Positions 1 to 8,162 of a DNA stretch of 64,000 nucleotides are shown one piece after another. Every line of letters begins with the position of its first letter. Positions within the stretch are counted from its first letter, which is position 1. Source of the DNA: Salirhabdus sp. Marseille-P4669 (GTDB lineage Bacteria; Bacillota; Bacilli; Bacillales; Alkalibacillaceae); contig NZ_OEQK01000001.1 in NCBI RefSeq assembly GCF_900240405.1, positions 611,799 to 675,798 on the forward strand, in the 5' to 3' direction. Under the pieces are notes generated by a model that was not told where the DNA came from, searched no databases, and saw nothing but the letters and a program-made list of their open reading frames with translations. The translations under genes and the position numbers were made by a program.

Positions 1-1
1 T

Positions 2-280
2 TATGTCGGTAAAGAAGTTATTTTAGGAATTCGTCCAGAAGATATTCATGATGAACCAATCTTTCTTGAATCTTCACCTGATACAAAAGTATCAACAAAA
101 GTAGATGTTGCGGAATTAATGGGGTCTGAAACGTATCTTTACTCAACGATTGGTGGTCAAGAAGTGATTGCGCGTGTAGATTCTCGTTCAGATTATATTG
201 GTGGTCAAAATATTGACCTAGCACTCGACATGAACAAAGCACACTTCTTTGATAAAGAAACGGAAGAACGAATTCGATAA
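2..280 (+). CDS. msmX: ABC sugar importer ATPase, C-terminal part (MsmX/UgpC-like), cut by window edge
   Basis: Only the last 92 codons are present, in an open frame running in from the window edge. The residues YVGKEVILGIRPEDIHDEP match the TOBE region that follows the nucleotide-binding domain in MsmX/UgpC/MalK-type ATPases; the Walker motifs lie outside the window. In Bacillus, MsmX is a shared ATPase energising several CUT1 importers that lack their own. That fits here, because the CUT1 importer at 8.2-11.4 kb has no ATPase gene. A terminator follows directly, so this is the end of its transcript. The family is well supported; the symbol rests on partial sequence. Confidence 0.8.
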   Translation, partial: YVGKEVILGIRPEDIHDEPIFLESSPDTKVSTKVDVAELMGSETYLYSTIGGQEVIARVDSRSDYIGGQNIDLALDMNKAHFFDKETEERIR

Positions 281-298
281 ACCTCACGTCTATTTCAA

Positions 299-340
299 AA
301 CCCGCAAAGTCATTATGACCATTGTGGGTTTTTCATCTTT
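299..340 (+). terminator. Rho-independent terminator after msmX-like gene
   Basis: AACCCGCAA pairs with TTGTGGGTT (one G-U pair) around an inner GTCAT/ATGAC hairpin, followed by a T-rich tail. It separates the ATPase gene from the M24/gal genes. Confidence 0.75.
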
Positions 341-378
341 TTTCAAAAAGCATTATACATTTTAGGGGGGAGTGGAGC

Positions 379-1473
379 ATGTCACCAATCGAAAAAGTAA
401 TAAACTATTTAGTGGAGCACGACTTAGACGGCATCTTGCTTAGAAAACGGAATAACTTTTCATGGCTTACAGGAGGAAGTGCGAATCACATTGTATTATC
501 GGACCCAAATGGCGTATCGGACTTTCTTATTTTTCGGGATAAAACCTATTTAATTACGACCTCGATGGAGGAAAAACGGATTTTGGAGGAAGAGTGCTCC
601 AATGTCAGCTTTGCGTTTGAGCTCATTAGTGCTAATTGGATGGAGGGAACCGATTCCATCATTCGAAATCTCATTTCCAACAAAAGCGTTGTAACAGATT
701 CACAATTTGATGAGCTAAAAAATGTTGATGCAGACTTAATTCGATTACGAGCAGCCTTATCCAAAGAGGAGATTGTGAATTATAAAGAAATTTGCCAAAC
801 GACTGCATTCGCAATTGAAAAGACAGGGAAAGAAATTAAACCTGGCATGACTGAGCATGAGATTGCGGCGGCATTACAAACGAATGTGCTTGAAAAAGGT
901 CTGAATGTCCATGTTGCTCTTGTTGCGACCGATGAGCGAATTTTTAAGTATCGACATCCAATCCCTACCTATAAAAAACTGCGCAAATATGCGATGCTTG
1001 TAATTTGTGCGGAAAAGGGTGGGCTTGTTGCGAACTGTACTCGTTTTGTCCATTTTGGCGAGCTACCTGACAATCTTGTTCCAATTCGGGAAAAGCTAGC
1101 TCGAATCGATATGACGATGAATCTTGCCACAAAGCCAGGCGTCCAAGTTGGTGAGGTCATTCAAGCAGGGATTGACGCGTATGCTGAGCAAGGCTACAAG
1201 GACGAATGGCGTTATTTACATATGGGTGGATTAACAGGCTACAACACGAGAGAAATCATTGGAACTCCGGAGTCGAATCATTTGGTCCGAGTAAATGAAG
1301 CATACGCCTGGAATCCAGCATTGCCAGGGGTGAAATCGGAGGATACGATGCTAGTTCAGGAGGACCATATCGAATTCCTTACCCACACAGGAGATTGGGA
1401 ATACATTACAGTAGAAGTAGATGGCAAAAAATACGAGCGGCCAACGATTTTAGTACGAAATGTAGGTGAATGA
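379..1473 (+). CDS. M24 (creatinase/Xaa-Pro peptidase) fold protein with altered metal site
   Basis: A 364-residue protein with a creatinase-type N-terminal domain (about 1-125) and an M24 pita-bread domain (about 130-360). The ATG at 379 was chosen because AGGGGGGAG sits just upstream; the frame is open back to 322, but that would start inside the preceding terminator. Canonical M24 metal ligands are not all visible. The usual Asp-rich segment reads AEKGGLVANCTRF, the His segment reads LHMGGLTGYNTRE, and the first Glu ligand region reads YAWNPALPGVKSEDT, so an Asp and a Glu appear replaced by Asn while the second Glu (SEDT) stays. The stop overlaps galK, so the two are co-transcribed. It may be a divergent peptidase, another hydrolase or a non-catalytic protein. 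Confidence 0.8.
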   Translation: MSPIEKVINYLVEHDLDGILLRKRNNFSWLTGGSANHIVLSDPNGVSDFLIFRDKTYLITTSMEEKRILEEECSNVSFAFELISANWMEGTDSIIRNLISNKSVVTDSQFDELKNVDADLIRLRAALSKEEIVNYKEICQTTAFAIEKTGKEIKPGMTEHEIAAALQTNVLEKGLNVHVALVATDERIFKYRHPIPTYKKLRKYAMLVICAEKGGLVANCTRFVHFGELPDNLVPIREKLARIDMTMNLATKPGVQVGEVIQAGIDAYAEQGYKDEWRYLHMGGLTGYNTREIIGTPESNHLVRVNEAYAWNPALPGVKSEDTMLVQEDHIEFLTHTGDWEYITVEVDGKKYERPTILVRNVGE

Positions 1474-1474
1474 T

Positions 1475-2635
1475 ATGAAACAACTAAAGCAAACCTTTAC
1501 CGAAATATTTGGAGCAGGAAATACCGAAACCTTTTTTGCACCAGGACGAGTCAACTTAATTGGTGAGCATACAGATTATAACGGTGGACATGTTTTCCCG
1601 TGTGCGTTAAACATTGGAACATACAGTGTAGTTCATAAACGGAAAGATTCCAAGGTGCGAATGTACTCGATAAACTTTCCGGATATAGGTGTAGTTGAAT
1701 TTGATTTAAACCATATCGAATATGAAGAAGCGCATAATTGGGCTAATTATCCAAAGGGCGTTCTTTCCGTGTTGCAGCAAAAGGGGTATGACATCACTCA
1801 AGGATTTGATGCAGTTTTTTACGGGAATATCCCGAATGGAGCGGGCTTGTCTTCTTCCGCATCGATTGAATTGGTTACTGCTGTTATGGTGAATGATCTT
1901 TTCGGCTTCGATATCGATCCACTAACCCTTGTCCAAGCAGCCCAGCAAGCTGAAAACACGTTTGTTGGGGTCAATTGTGGCATAATGGACCAGTTTTCCA
2001 TCGGCTTTGGAAAAGAGAACCATGCGATTCTATTAAACTGTAAAACCCTTAAATATACATACAGTCCCATGGAGCTTGGGGCATTATCTTTAGTAATTGC
2101 TAATACAAATAAACAAAGAGGCTTAGCAGATTCGAAATACAATGAGCGACGGGGAGAATGTGAGCAAGCATTAAAAGACTTGCAACAAATCCATAAGATT
2201 GACCATTTATGTGACCTATCACTAGAAGACTTTGAAAAGTCCAAATACCTTATTGAAAATCCAATCCATCGAAAGCGAGCACAACATGTTATATCGGAAA
2301 ATGAACGTACGGTAATGGCGAGTGAGCTATTGAAGCTTGGGGATATTCAGGCCTTTGGTCAGTTAATTAATGAGTCTCATCAGTCCTTAAAAGAAAACTA
2401 TGAGGTGACGGGTGTTGAGCTAGATGCTTTAGTGGAGGCTGCTTGGGAAGAAGGTGCTGTGGGAGCACGGATGACAGGGGCAGGCTTTGGTGGCTGTACC
2501 GTTAATCTAATTGAAACAGAAAAAATGGATGCGTTTATGGCGAAGGTAGCAAAACGATACGAACAAACAACAGGCTTATCTCCAGCATTTTATCCAGTTG
2601 CCATTGGGGATGGAGCGAAAAAGCTAAGCGAATAA
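1475..2635 (+). CDS. galK: Galactokinase
   Basis: GHMP-family kinase of 386 residues that phosphorylates galactose at C1 with ATP, the first committed step of the Leloir pathway. The galactokinase signature GRVNLIGEHTDY is at residues 24-35, the phosphate-binding NGAGLSSSAS loop is in the middle, and the C-terminal GHMP motif GARMTGAGFGG is present. Start: the ATG at 1475 has AGGTGA five bases upstream; an in-frame GTG at 1466 has a poorer site. The gene sits at the stop of the M24 gene and 18 bases before galT, so translation is probably coupled. Length matches Bacillus GalK. Confidence 0.96.
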   Translation: MKQLKQTFTEIFGAGNTETFFAPGRVNLIGEHTDYNGGHVFPCALNIGTYSVVHKRKDSKVRMYSINFPDIGVVEFDLNHIEYEEAHNWANYPKGVLSVLQQKGYDITQGFDAVFYGNIPNGAGLSSSASIELVTAVMVNDLFGFDIDPLTLVQAAQQAENTFVGVNCGIMDQFSIGFGKENHAILLNCKTLKYTYSPMELGALSLVIANTNKQRGLADSKYNERRGECEQALKDLQQIHKIDHLCDLSLEDFEKSKYLIENPIHRKRAQHVISENERTVMASELLKLGDIQAFGQLINESHQSLKENYEVTGVELDALVEAAWEEGAVGARMTGAGFGGCTVNLIETEKMDAFMAKVAKRYEQTTGLSPAFYPVAIGDGAKKLSE

Positions 2636-2653
2636 TCGAAGGGAGGCGCAATC

Positions 2654-4168
2654 ATGTCTATTCCTATTTACCAAGAAATTGGACGTTTACTCCAATATGG
2701 CTTGCAGAAGGGCTTAATAGAAAAATGGGATGTGGATTATGTTCGAAACCAACTACTTGATACATTAGGACTTAAGGATTGGCAGGAGTCTGAAATCCCT
2801 GAGGAGCAGCTGGATAATCCCTCTTCTATTTTAGAAAATATGTTAGATTGGGCGGCTGAACAAAATCTGTTTACACCAAATACGGTAACGAACCGAGACT
2901 TATTTGATGCGAGAATAATGGGGCATTTCGTTCCTCATCCATCTACCGTAAATAATCACTTTAAAAAATTAGCTCGTGAAAAAGGCATCGAACAAGCAAC
3001 AGATTACTTTTATCAGTTTAGCCAGGATGTGCATTACATACGAACGAATCGAGTTCAAAAAAACATGCATTGGTTAAGCGCAACACCTTATGGGGATATG
3101 GAAATTACCATCAATTTATCAAAGCCAGAAAAGGACCCGCGAGATATTGCTGCTGCCAAAAAGGATAGGACAAACTATCCGGAATGTGTGCTGTGCAAAA
3201 ACAATGTAGGATATGCTGGAAGAACGAATCATCCAGCACGTCAAAATCATCGCATTATCCCACTGGAGCTGAACGGTGATCAGTGGTATTTGCAATATTC
3301 ACCGTACGTGTATTACAACCAGCATGCGATTGTTCTATCAGAAGCGCATCGTCCAATGAAAATTAATAAGAAGGCATTTGAAAACTTATTAGCCTTTGTC
3401 GAGCAGTTTCCACATTTCTTTATTGGATCGAATGCAGATCTTCCTATTGTAGGTGGCTCTATCTTAAATCATGATCACTATCAAGCTGGCCAGCATGACT
3501 TTCCAATGGCCAAAGCAAGCATAAAGGAATACGTTACGCTAACGGAATACCCAGCTGTAAAAGTAGGCATTTTAGACTGGCCAATGTCCGTTATTCGTTT
3601 ACAGTCGGACTCTAAGGAAGACTTAACCAATTTAGCAGCTCACATTTTGCAAGCCTGGCAGCAGTATGAGGATCCAACGGTCGAGATTTTAAAGGAAACA
3701 AATGGGGTGCCACACAATACGATTACGCCAATTGCAAGAAGAAGAAACGATCTATTTGAGCTCGATTTAGTGCTACGAAATAATCGTACAAATGAAGAGC
3801 ATCCGATGGGGATTTTCCACCCGCATGCGGAGGTGCATCATATTAAGAAAGAAAATATTGGCTTGATTGAGGTAATGGGGCTTGCGGTACTACCTGGACG
3901 TTTAAAAGACGAGCTAGAAAAACTAGTAACCTATTTAGCGCTGCCAGATTACAAGGCACGGATCGAGCAGGACCCTGAAACGAGCAAACATGTGCAATGG
4001 GCTGTTGAGCTAATGGAAAAATATGATAAAGTAGAAATTACCAAAGCCATTTTACAAAAGGAGCTAGCTGACAAGTTTCGTATCGTGCTTGAGCATGCAG
4101 CAGTTTTCAAGAAGGACGCGAAGGGAAAGGATGCATTCTGTCGGTTCTATCAATCTTTAAATGACTAG
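2654..4168 (+). CDS. galT: UDP-glucose--hexose-1-phosphate uridylyltransferase (family 2)
   Basis: A 504-residue enzyme that exchanges UMP between UDP-glucose and galactose-1-phosphate. Length and motifs match the Firmicute family 2 type: NHDHYQAGQHDFPM near residue 275 and HPHAEVHHIKKENIGLIE near residue 395. This is not the short E. coli-like type. GGGAGGCGC lies just upstream of the ATG. Together with galK here and galE at 16.2 kb it completes the Leloir route. The 3' end overlaps or abuts the next gene, linking galactose metabolism to the downstream sensor. Confidence 0.95.
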   Translation: MSIPIYQEIGRLLQYGLQKGLIEKWDVDYVRNQLLDTLGLKDWQESEIPEEQLDNPSSILENMLDWAAEQNLFTPNTVTNRDLFDARIMGHFVPHPSTVNNHFKKLAREKGIEQATDYFYQFSQDVHYIRTNRVQKNMHWLSATPYGDMEITINLSKPEKDPRDIAAAKKDRTNYPECVLCKNNVGYAGRTNHPARQNHRIIPLELNGDQWYLQYSPYVYYNQHAIVLSEAHRPMKINKKAFENLLAFVEQFPHFFIGSNADLPIVGGSILNHDHYQAGQHDFPMAKASIKEYVTLTEYPAVKVGILDWPMSVIRLQSDSKEDLTNLAAHILQAWQQYEDPTVEILKETNGVPHNTITPIARRRNDLFELDLVLRNNRTNEEHPMGIFHPHAEVHHIKKENIGLIEVMGLAVLPGRLKDELEKLVTYLALPDYKARIEQDPETSKHVQWAVELMEKYDKVEITKAILQKELADKFRIVLEHAAVFKKDAKGKDAFCRFYQSLND

Positions 4169-4184
4169 TAAATTTGGTGATTCT

Positions 4185-5192
4185 ATGAAAAATATTTCAA
4201 AGTCAATAGCATACGGAGTGGGCGGTATACTCTTTGTGCTTTCCTTTTTTCTTATGATCTACTTTGGAAAAGAGACATTCCACGTACAAGAACGGGAACA
4301 AGTAAAAGCCGTTCAAGAGGATCCCCTTCATATCGTCTTAATTCCGGAAGAGATGAATAATCCGTACTGGCGAATGATTGAGCGTGGGGCTAAAAAGGTT
4401 GCAAGTGAACACAATGTGTATTTAGAGTATGAGGGGCCAAAGCAAGCGGATAACGATGAACAGCTCCGTATTTTGGATAAAATGATTGATGCAGAAGTAG
4501 ATGGAATTTTAGTGCAAGGTGTAGAGGATGAACGATTTGTTCAGCTTGTAACATTAGCGAGAGAAAAAGGGATTCCGGTTGTAACGCTTGATGGGGATGT
4601 TCCGATGAGTTCCCGAAATGCTTATGTTGGGATGGACAACTATCGTGCAGGCTATGTAGCTGGTAAATCGTTAATCTATGAGACTACTGGGGAGCAATTT
4701 GTTGGCATCATCGCAGGACGCCTGGATTCTGTCCATCAGCGTGAGCGGATACGTGGCTTTAAGGAAGCCATCAAGCAAGAGAAACGGATTCAGCTTTTGA
4801 CCATTAAGGAGTCAAGCTTAACGACAATTGGAGCGGCACAAGCGACCTATCAGCTGTTCAAGCAGTATCCAGAGGTGACGGCTATTTTTGGGGCAAGCAT
4901 TCTGGATGGAGATGGTATTTTACAAGGAATGGAGCAAATGAATCGCTCGAAGCGAAAAGCAACCATCATCACAATAGATACGTTGTCACAAGCGAAAGCC
5001 TACTTAAAAGAAGGCTATGTGGATGCATCCATTATTCAATACCCAGAGCAAATGGGAGAAAAGGGAATGACATTAATGCTAGGCTTCTTGGAAGGACAAT
5101 ATGCCGATGCCCTACAGCATACACCGATTGAGCTCATAACCAAGGAAGAGGTTCGCATCGAGGAGCAGCAAGGGAAAGGAGAACAGCCATGA
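4185..5192 (+). CDS. Membrane-anchored sugar-binding sensor protein (RbsB/PBP1 fold)
   Basis: A 335-residue protein with one N-terminal hydrophobic segment (about residues 5-27) and no lipobox cysteine, followed by a periplasmic-binding-protein type 1 sugar domain. The domain begins HIVLIPEEMNNPYWRMIERG and includes GIPVVTLDGDVPMSSRNAYVG. Transport-type binding proteins of this class are usually lipoproteins. The 4-base overlap with a YesM-type kinase gene suggests it instead presents sugar to the kinase, as in XylFII/LytS/YesN-type three-component systems. The ATG at 4185 has GGTGA upstream; an in-frame ATG at 4161 overlapping galT is the alternative. The ligand is unknown; galactose is the contextual guess. 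Confidence 0.85.
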   Translation: MKNISKSIAYGVGGILFVLSFFLMIYFGKETFHVQEREQVKAVQEDPLHIVLIPEEMNNPYWRMIERGAKKVASEHNVYLEYEGPKQADNDEQLRILDKMIDAEVDGILVQGVEDERFVQLVTLAREKGIPVVTLDGDVPMSSRNAYVGMDNYRAGYVAGKSLIYETTGEQFVGIIAGRLDSVHQRERIRGFKEAIKQEKRIQLLTIKESSLTTIGAAQATYQLFKQYPEVTAIFGASILDGDGILQGMEQMNRSKRKATIITIDTLSQAKAYLKEGYVDASIIQYPEQMGEKGMTLMLGFLEGQYADALQHTPIELITKEEVRIEEQQGKGEQP

Positions 5193-6640
5193 AATCCATC
5201 CGTAGTAAATTAATGCTGTATTTCTTCTCCTTTGTTGTTTTATTTAATATTGTATCCGTTTCCATCTATTTCAGTAGTAATCGCCTATTAGATGAGTACC
5301 ATCATAGCTTTGAGCGATTTTTAACCTTAAATACAATATCCCAAACCTCCATGGATTTGTATGACAAGGTAAATGCATTCGTTTTAAAAGGAGATATGGA
5401 TTCGTTTAAGGAATTTTATGAAGTAAAAACGAATATGGTGGGGCTAAAAAATGGTCTATCTGATACATTAATGGGACTAGACCCAATCCAATTTCGAAAA
5501 TACAATAACATGATCGAAACCTTCATTCAAGAAACCGAAATGACGGCAGGATTTTTAATACAAAATGATATGGAGCAATATACGTATCATTTAAAGGAAG
5601 CAAGAGAAACGTCTTCGTACATACAAGAGACAACCTTAAGCTTAATCGATTTGGAATTAACGGAATATCAGTCGTTTTATCAAGTGCTTCAGGAACGGAA
5701 CCAAGCATTTAAATGGTTTACGATTAGTTTGTTTGTTACTACCGTCTTACTCGCCATTTTTGTCGCCATTTGGTTTTCACGAGGGATTAATCGACCAATT
5801 CGATCGTTATGGAAAGCCGCGGGACAAGTATCGAAAGGAAATTTTATTGGGCCAGACATCGAAATCAAATCTAATGATGAACTGAAGCTACTCGGAAATA
5901 CCTTTAACGATATGCGACGAAACATTCAAGGCTTAATTGAAGAAATAAAGGAAAAGTCCGAGCTCGACCGATTATACAAGGAGCTGGAGCTGAAGCATTT
6001 ACAAAATCAAATTAATCCACATTTTTTATTTAATACATTAAATACGATTGCACGTATGTCGTACTTGGAGGATGCTCGGTCTACGACGCGATTAATTGAG
6101 TCGGTTTCCTCTATTCTACGCCATAGCTTAGGGGATATTAGTAAGTCTGTTACGTTAAAAAGTGAAGTGGAGATTGTGGAAGATTATTTTATTATACAAA
6201 AGACAAGGTTTGTAGACCGAATTCAATTTGTTCGCGACCTGAGGACATCCCATTTAGATATTTCCGTGCCTCGATTAACGCTCCAACCACTAATTGAAAA
6301 TGCGTTTATTCATGGGATTGAAGAGAAAGAAGAGGGCGGAATGATTGTATTAAAAATCTATGATAAGGGAGCTCAAACCATTGTCGAGGTTTCAGATAAT
6401 GGGAAAGGGATGTCGGAGGAGCAAATCGATCAATTGCTACACGGGAAAAATCATACCGACGAGGAGCATCAAGGACATTCTACAGGACTTGGATTCACCA
6501 ATGTCATACGGCGCCTACAGCTCTTTTATCAGCAGGACCATATTGTTGAGATTGAGTCTACTTTAGGGGAAGGGACGACCATTCGTCTGTTCTTACCACA
6601 AGAGGATGCAAAGCTGAACAGGGGAGGCGAAATCGCATGA
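5189..6640 (+). CDS. Sensor histidine kinase, YesM/LytS-type
   Basis: A 483-residue membrane kinase. Two transmembrane segments (about 8-30 and 175-196) flank a helical extracytoplasmic domain. A HAMP-like segment follows (SRGINRPIRSLWKAAGQVSK), then the His_kinase motif LQNQINPHFLFNTLN carrying the phosphorylatable His, and an HATPase domain with SDNGKGMS and GLGFTNVIRRL. The start overlaps the sensor-protein gene by 4 bases, and the stop overlaps the response-regulator gene by 4 bases, so the three are translationally coupled. It probably receives ligand information from the anchored binding protein and phosphorylates the YesN-type regulator. Confidence 0.93.
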   Translation: MKSIRSKLMLYFFSFVVLFNIVSVSIYFSSNRLLDEYHHSFERFLTLNTISQTSMDLYDKVNAFVLKGDMDSFKEFYEVKTNMVGLKNGLSDTLMGLDPIQFRKYNNMIETFIQETEMTAGFLIQNDMEQYTYHLKEARETSSYIQETTLSLIDLELTEYQSFYQVLQERNQAFKWFTISLFVTTVLLAIFVAIWFSRGINRPIRSLWKAAGQVSKGNFIGPDIEIKSNDELKLLGNTFNDMRRNIQGLIEEIKEKSELDRLYKELELKHLQNQINPHFLFNTLNTIARMSYLEDARSTTRLIESVSSILRHSLGDISKSVTLKSEVEIVEDYFIIQKTRFVDRIQFVRDLRTSHLDISVPRLTLQPLIENAFIHGIEEKEEGGMIVLKIYDKGAQTIVEVSDNGKGMSEEQIDQLLHGKNHTDEEHQGHSTGLGFTNVIRRLQLFYQQDHIVEIESTLGEGTTIRLFLPQEDAKLNRGGEIA

Positions 6641-8055
6641 GGGTAGTCATTGCGGAGGATGAAATGTTTGAGCGAAAGGCGATGAAGAAATTTTTAGAGG
6701 AAAGCTTTCCACATCTACAAGTCGTTGGGGAAGCGGTAAATGGACGGAAAGCCATTCAACTCGCAGACGAGCTTCTGCCGGACTTTATCATTATGGATAT
6801 TAAAATGCCTGGTGTAGACGGCTTGAAAGCAATAGAAGCGATTTTGAAAACCCACCCAAATATGAAATTTATTATTGCCTCGGCGTATGATTCCTTTGAA
6901 TATGCGAAGCAAGCGATGAAAATGGGCGTTAAAGAATATATATTAAAGCCCAGTAAAAAGGATGAAACGATTCAAGCAATTGTTCGTGTGCAAAAGGAAA
7001 TAACAAGGGAGCAGGAGCAGGCGAAAAAGGATGGGGAAACGAAAGAGCTTGCAAAGCACCACTTTTTGTTGAAGGTGATGCAGCATGAAATTGACGAGGA
7101 AGTAAAAGCGTTGAAGAAAGACTTGTATCCAAGCATTAAGTCTGCCTGTTTTTTTAATATAGAGCCAGTTACAGAGGAAATCATTCAGGAGGTTGATTTC
7201 TTTTTACATCAACATAGCCCACATACCTACATTACACAAAAGCAAAATGACCAATATGTCGTCTTTTTTTTATCCAGGGAAAAGGAAATAAAGTCTACGA
7301 TGTTAACATTTGCTAGAAAATTACATCTTGCATTGGAAAAATCCGTTTATATTGGAATCGGAAATCCGTATACGCAGCTTAAAGATTTTCCTACCTCTTT
7401 TTATGAGGCTACAAAGGCTGTACGACAGCTTGCCGCATCCAAGCAAGCAAATTATGGTTTCTATACAGAAGAAATGGATTCCGATGTCGATGTAGAGGAG
7501 CAATTTTTACAGGAAATCCAGGCTGGGAATGAGAAGGGTGCAGAGCAAGCCTTTCGTAAAGTGAAAAGGAAGGACATCGATTTACAGGAGCTTTTCTTTA
7601 AGGTAAAGCAATTATTAGAATCGATGCAAATTGAAACACGCTCTCTTAAACTAGCCGATTACGAAAGTGAAGTGGAATGGATTCGCTTTATTCCGTTTTG
7701 CTGTGTGGAAATTCAACAAGTCTATCAATCTCGAAAATATATAGAACGTGCAAAACGATATATTTTAGAGCGATATGACCAGCAAATCACATTAGAGGAA
7801 GTAGCCCAGTATGTCGATTTAAGTCCGAATTACTTTTCGTTATTGTTTAAAGAAAAAACATCCAAAACCTTTATTGATTTTCTAACCGAAGCCAGACTAG
7901 ATCGAGCGAAGCAGCTACTGGAGGAAAATGAATTAAGCCTGAAGGAAATATGCTATCAAATAGGCTACAAGGATCCCAACTATTTTAGCCGGGTGTTCAA
8001 AAAGCATTTTCATGTATCTCCTAAGCAATTCCAAAAACAAATCTTAAAAATGTGA
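6637..8055 (+). CDS. Response regulator with AraC-type DNA-binding domain (YesN-like)
   Basis: A 472-residue regulator. The N-terminal receiver starts MRVVIAEDE and has its phospho-acceptor Asp at residue 54 in IIMDIKMPGVDG. A long linker domain follows, and the last 100 residues form an AraC double helix-turn-helix (ITLEEVAQYVDLSPNYFSLL, then DPNYFSRVFKKHF). It overlaps the kinase gene by 4 bases. The next gene, a CUT1 sugar-binding protein with its own promoter about 60 bases on, is the likely target, as is usual for YesM/YesN pairs beside importers. Confidence 0.93.
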   Translation: MRVVIAEDEMFERKAMKKFLEESFPHLQVVGEAVNGRKAIQLADELLPDFIIMDIKMPGVDGLKAIEAILKTHPNMKFIIASAYDSFEYAKQAMKMGVKEYILKPSKKDETIQAIVRVQKEITREQEQAKKDGETKELAKHHFLLKVMQHEIDEEVKALKKDLYPSIKSACFFNIEPVTEEIIQEVDFFLHQHSPHTYITQKQNDQYVVFFLSREKEIKSTMLTFARKLHLALEKSVYIGIGNPYTQLKDFPTSFYEATKAVRQLAASKQANYGFYTEEMDSDVDVEEQFLQEIQAGNEKGAEQAFRKVKRKDIDLQELFFKVKQLLESMQIETRSLKLADYESEVEWIRFIPFCCVEIQQVYQSRKYIERAKRYILERYDQQITLEEVAQYVDLSPNYFSLLFKEKTSKTFIDFLTEARLDRAKQLLEENELSLKEICYQIGYKDPNYFSRVFKKHFHVSPKQFQKQILKM

Positions 8056-8110
8056 AGAAAATAGGAAAAAAGTATAGAAATTTACATCCCCTTAAACGTT
8101 CCCTGGTTAC

Positions 8111-8136
8111 TATAATGAAATATGAAAACGCTATCA
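8111..8136 (+). promoter_or_regulatory. Promoter -10 and cre site before CUT1 importer
   Basis: A consensus -10 box TATAAT is at 8111-8116; no good -35 is visible, which fits an activator-dependent promoter. Directly downstream, 8123-8136 reads TGAAAACGCTATCA, matching the Bacillus cre consensus TGWAANCGNTNWCA at every position. A cre at this place would let CcpA repress the importer when glucose is present. Site use is inferred. Confidence 0.7.
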
Positions 8137-8162
8137 AACTTTTAGAAAAGGGGGAAAATAGA

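Noticed and set aside
322..378. Upstream extension of the M24 protein
   Set aside because: Would start inside the preceding terminator; the ATG at 379 has a much better ribosome site.
1819..2244. 141-codon open frame antisense to galK
   Set aside because: Shadow of galK codon bias; no start context and no family resemblance.
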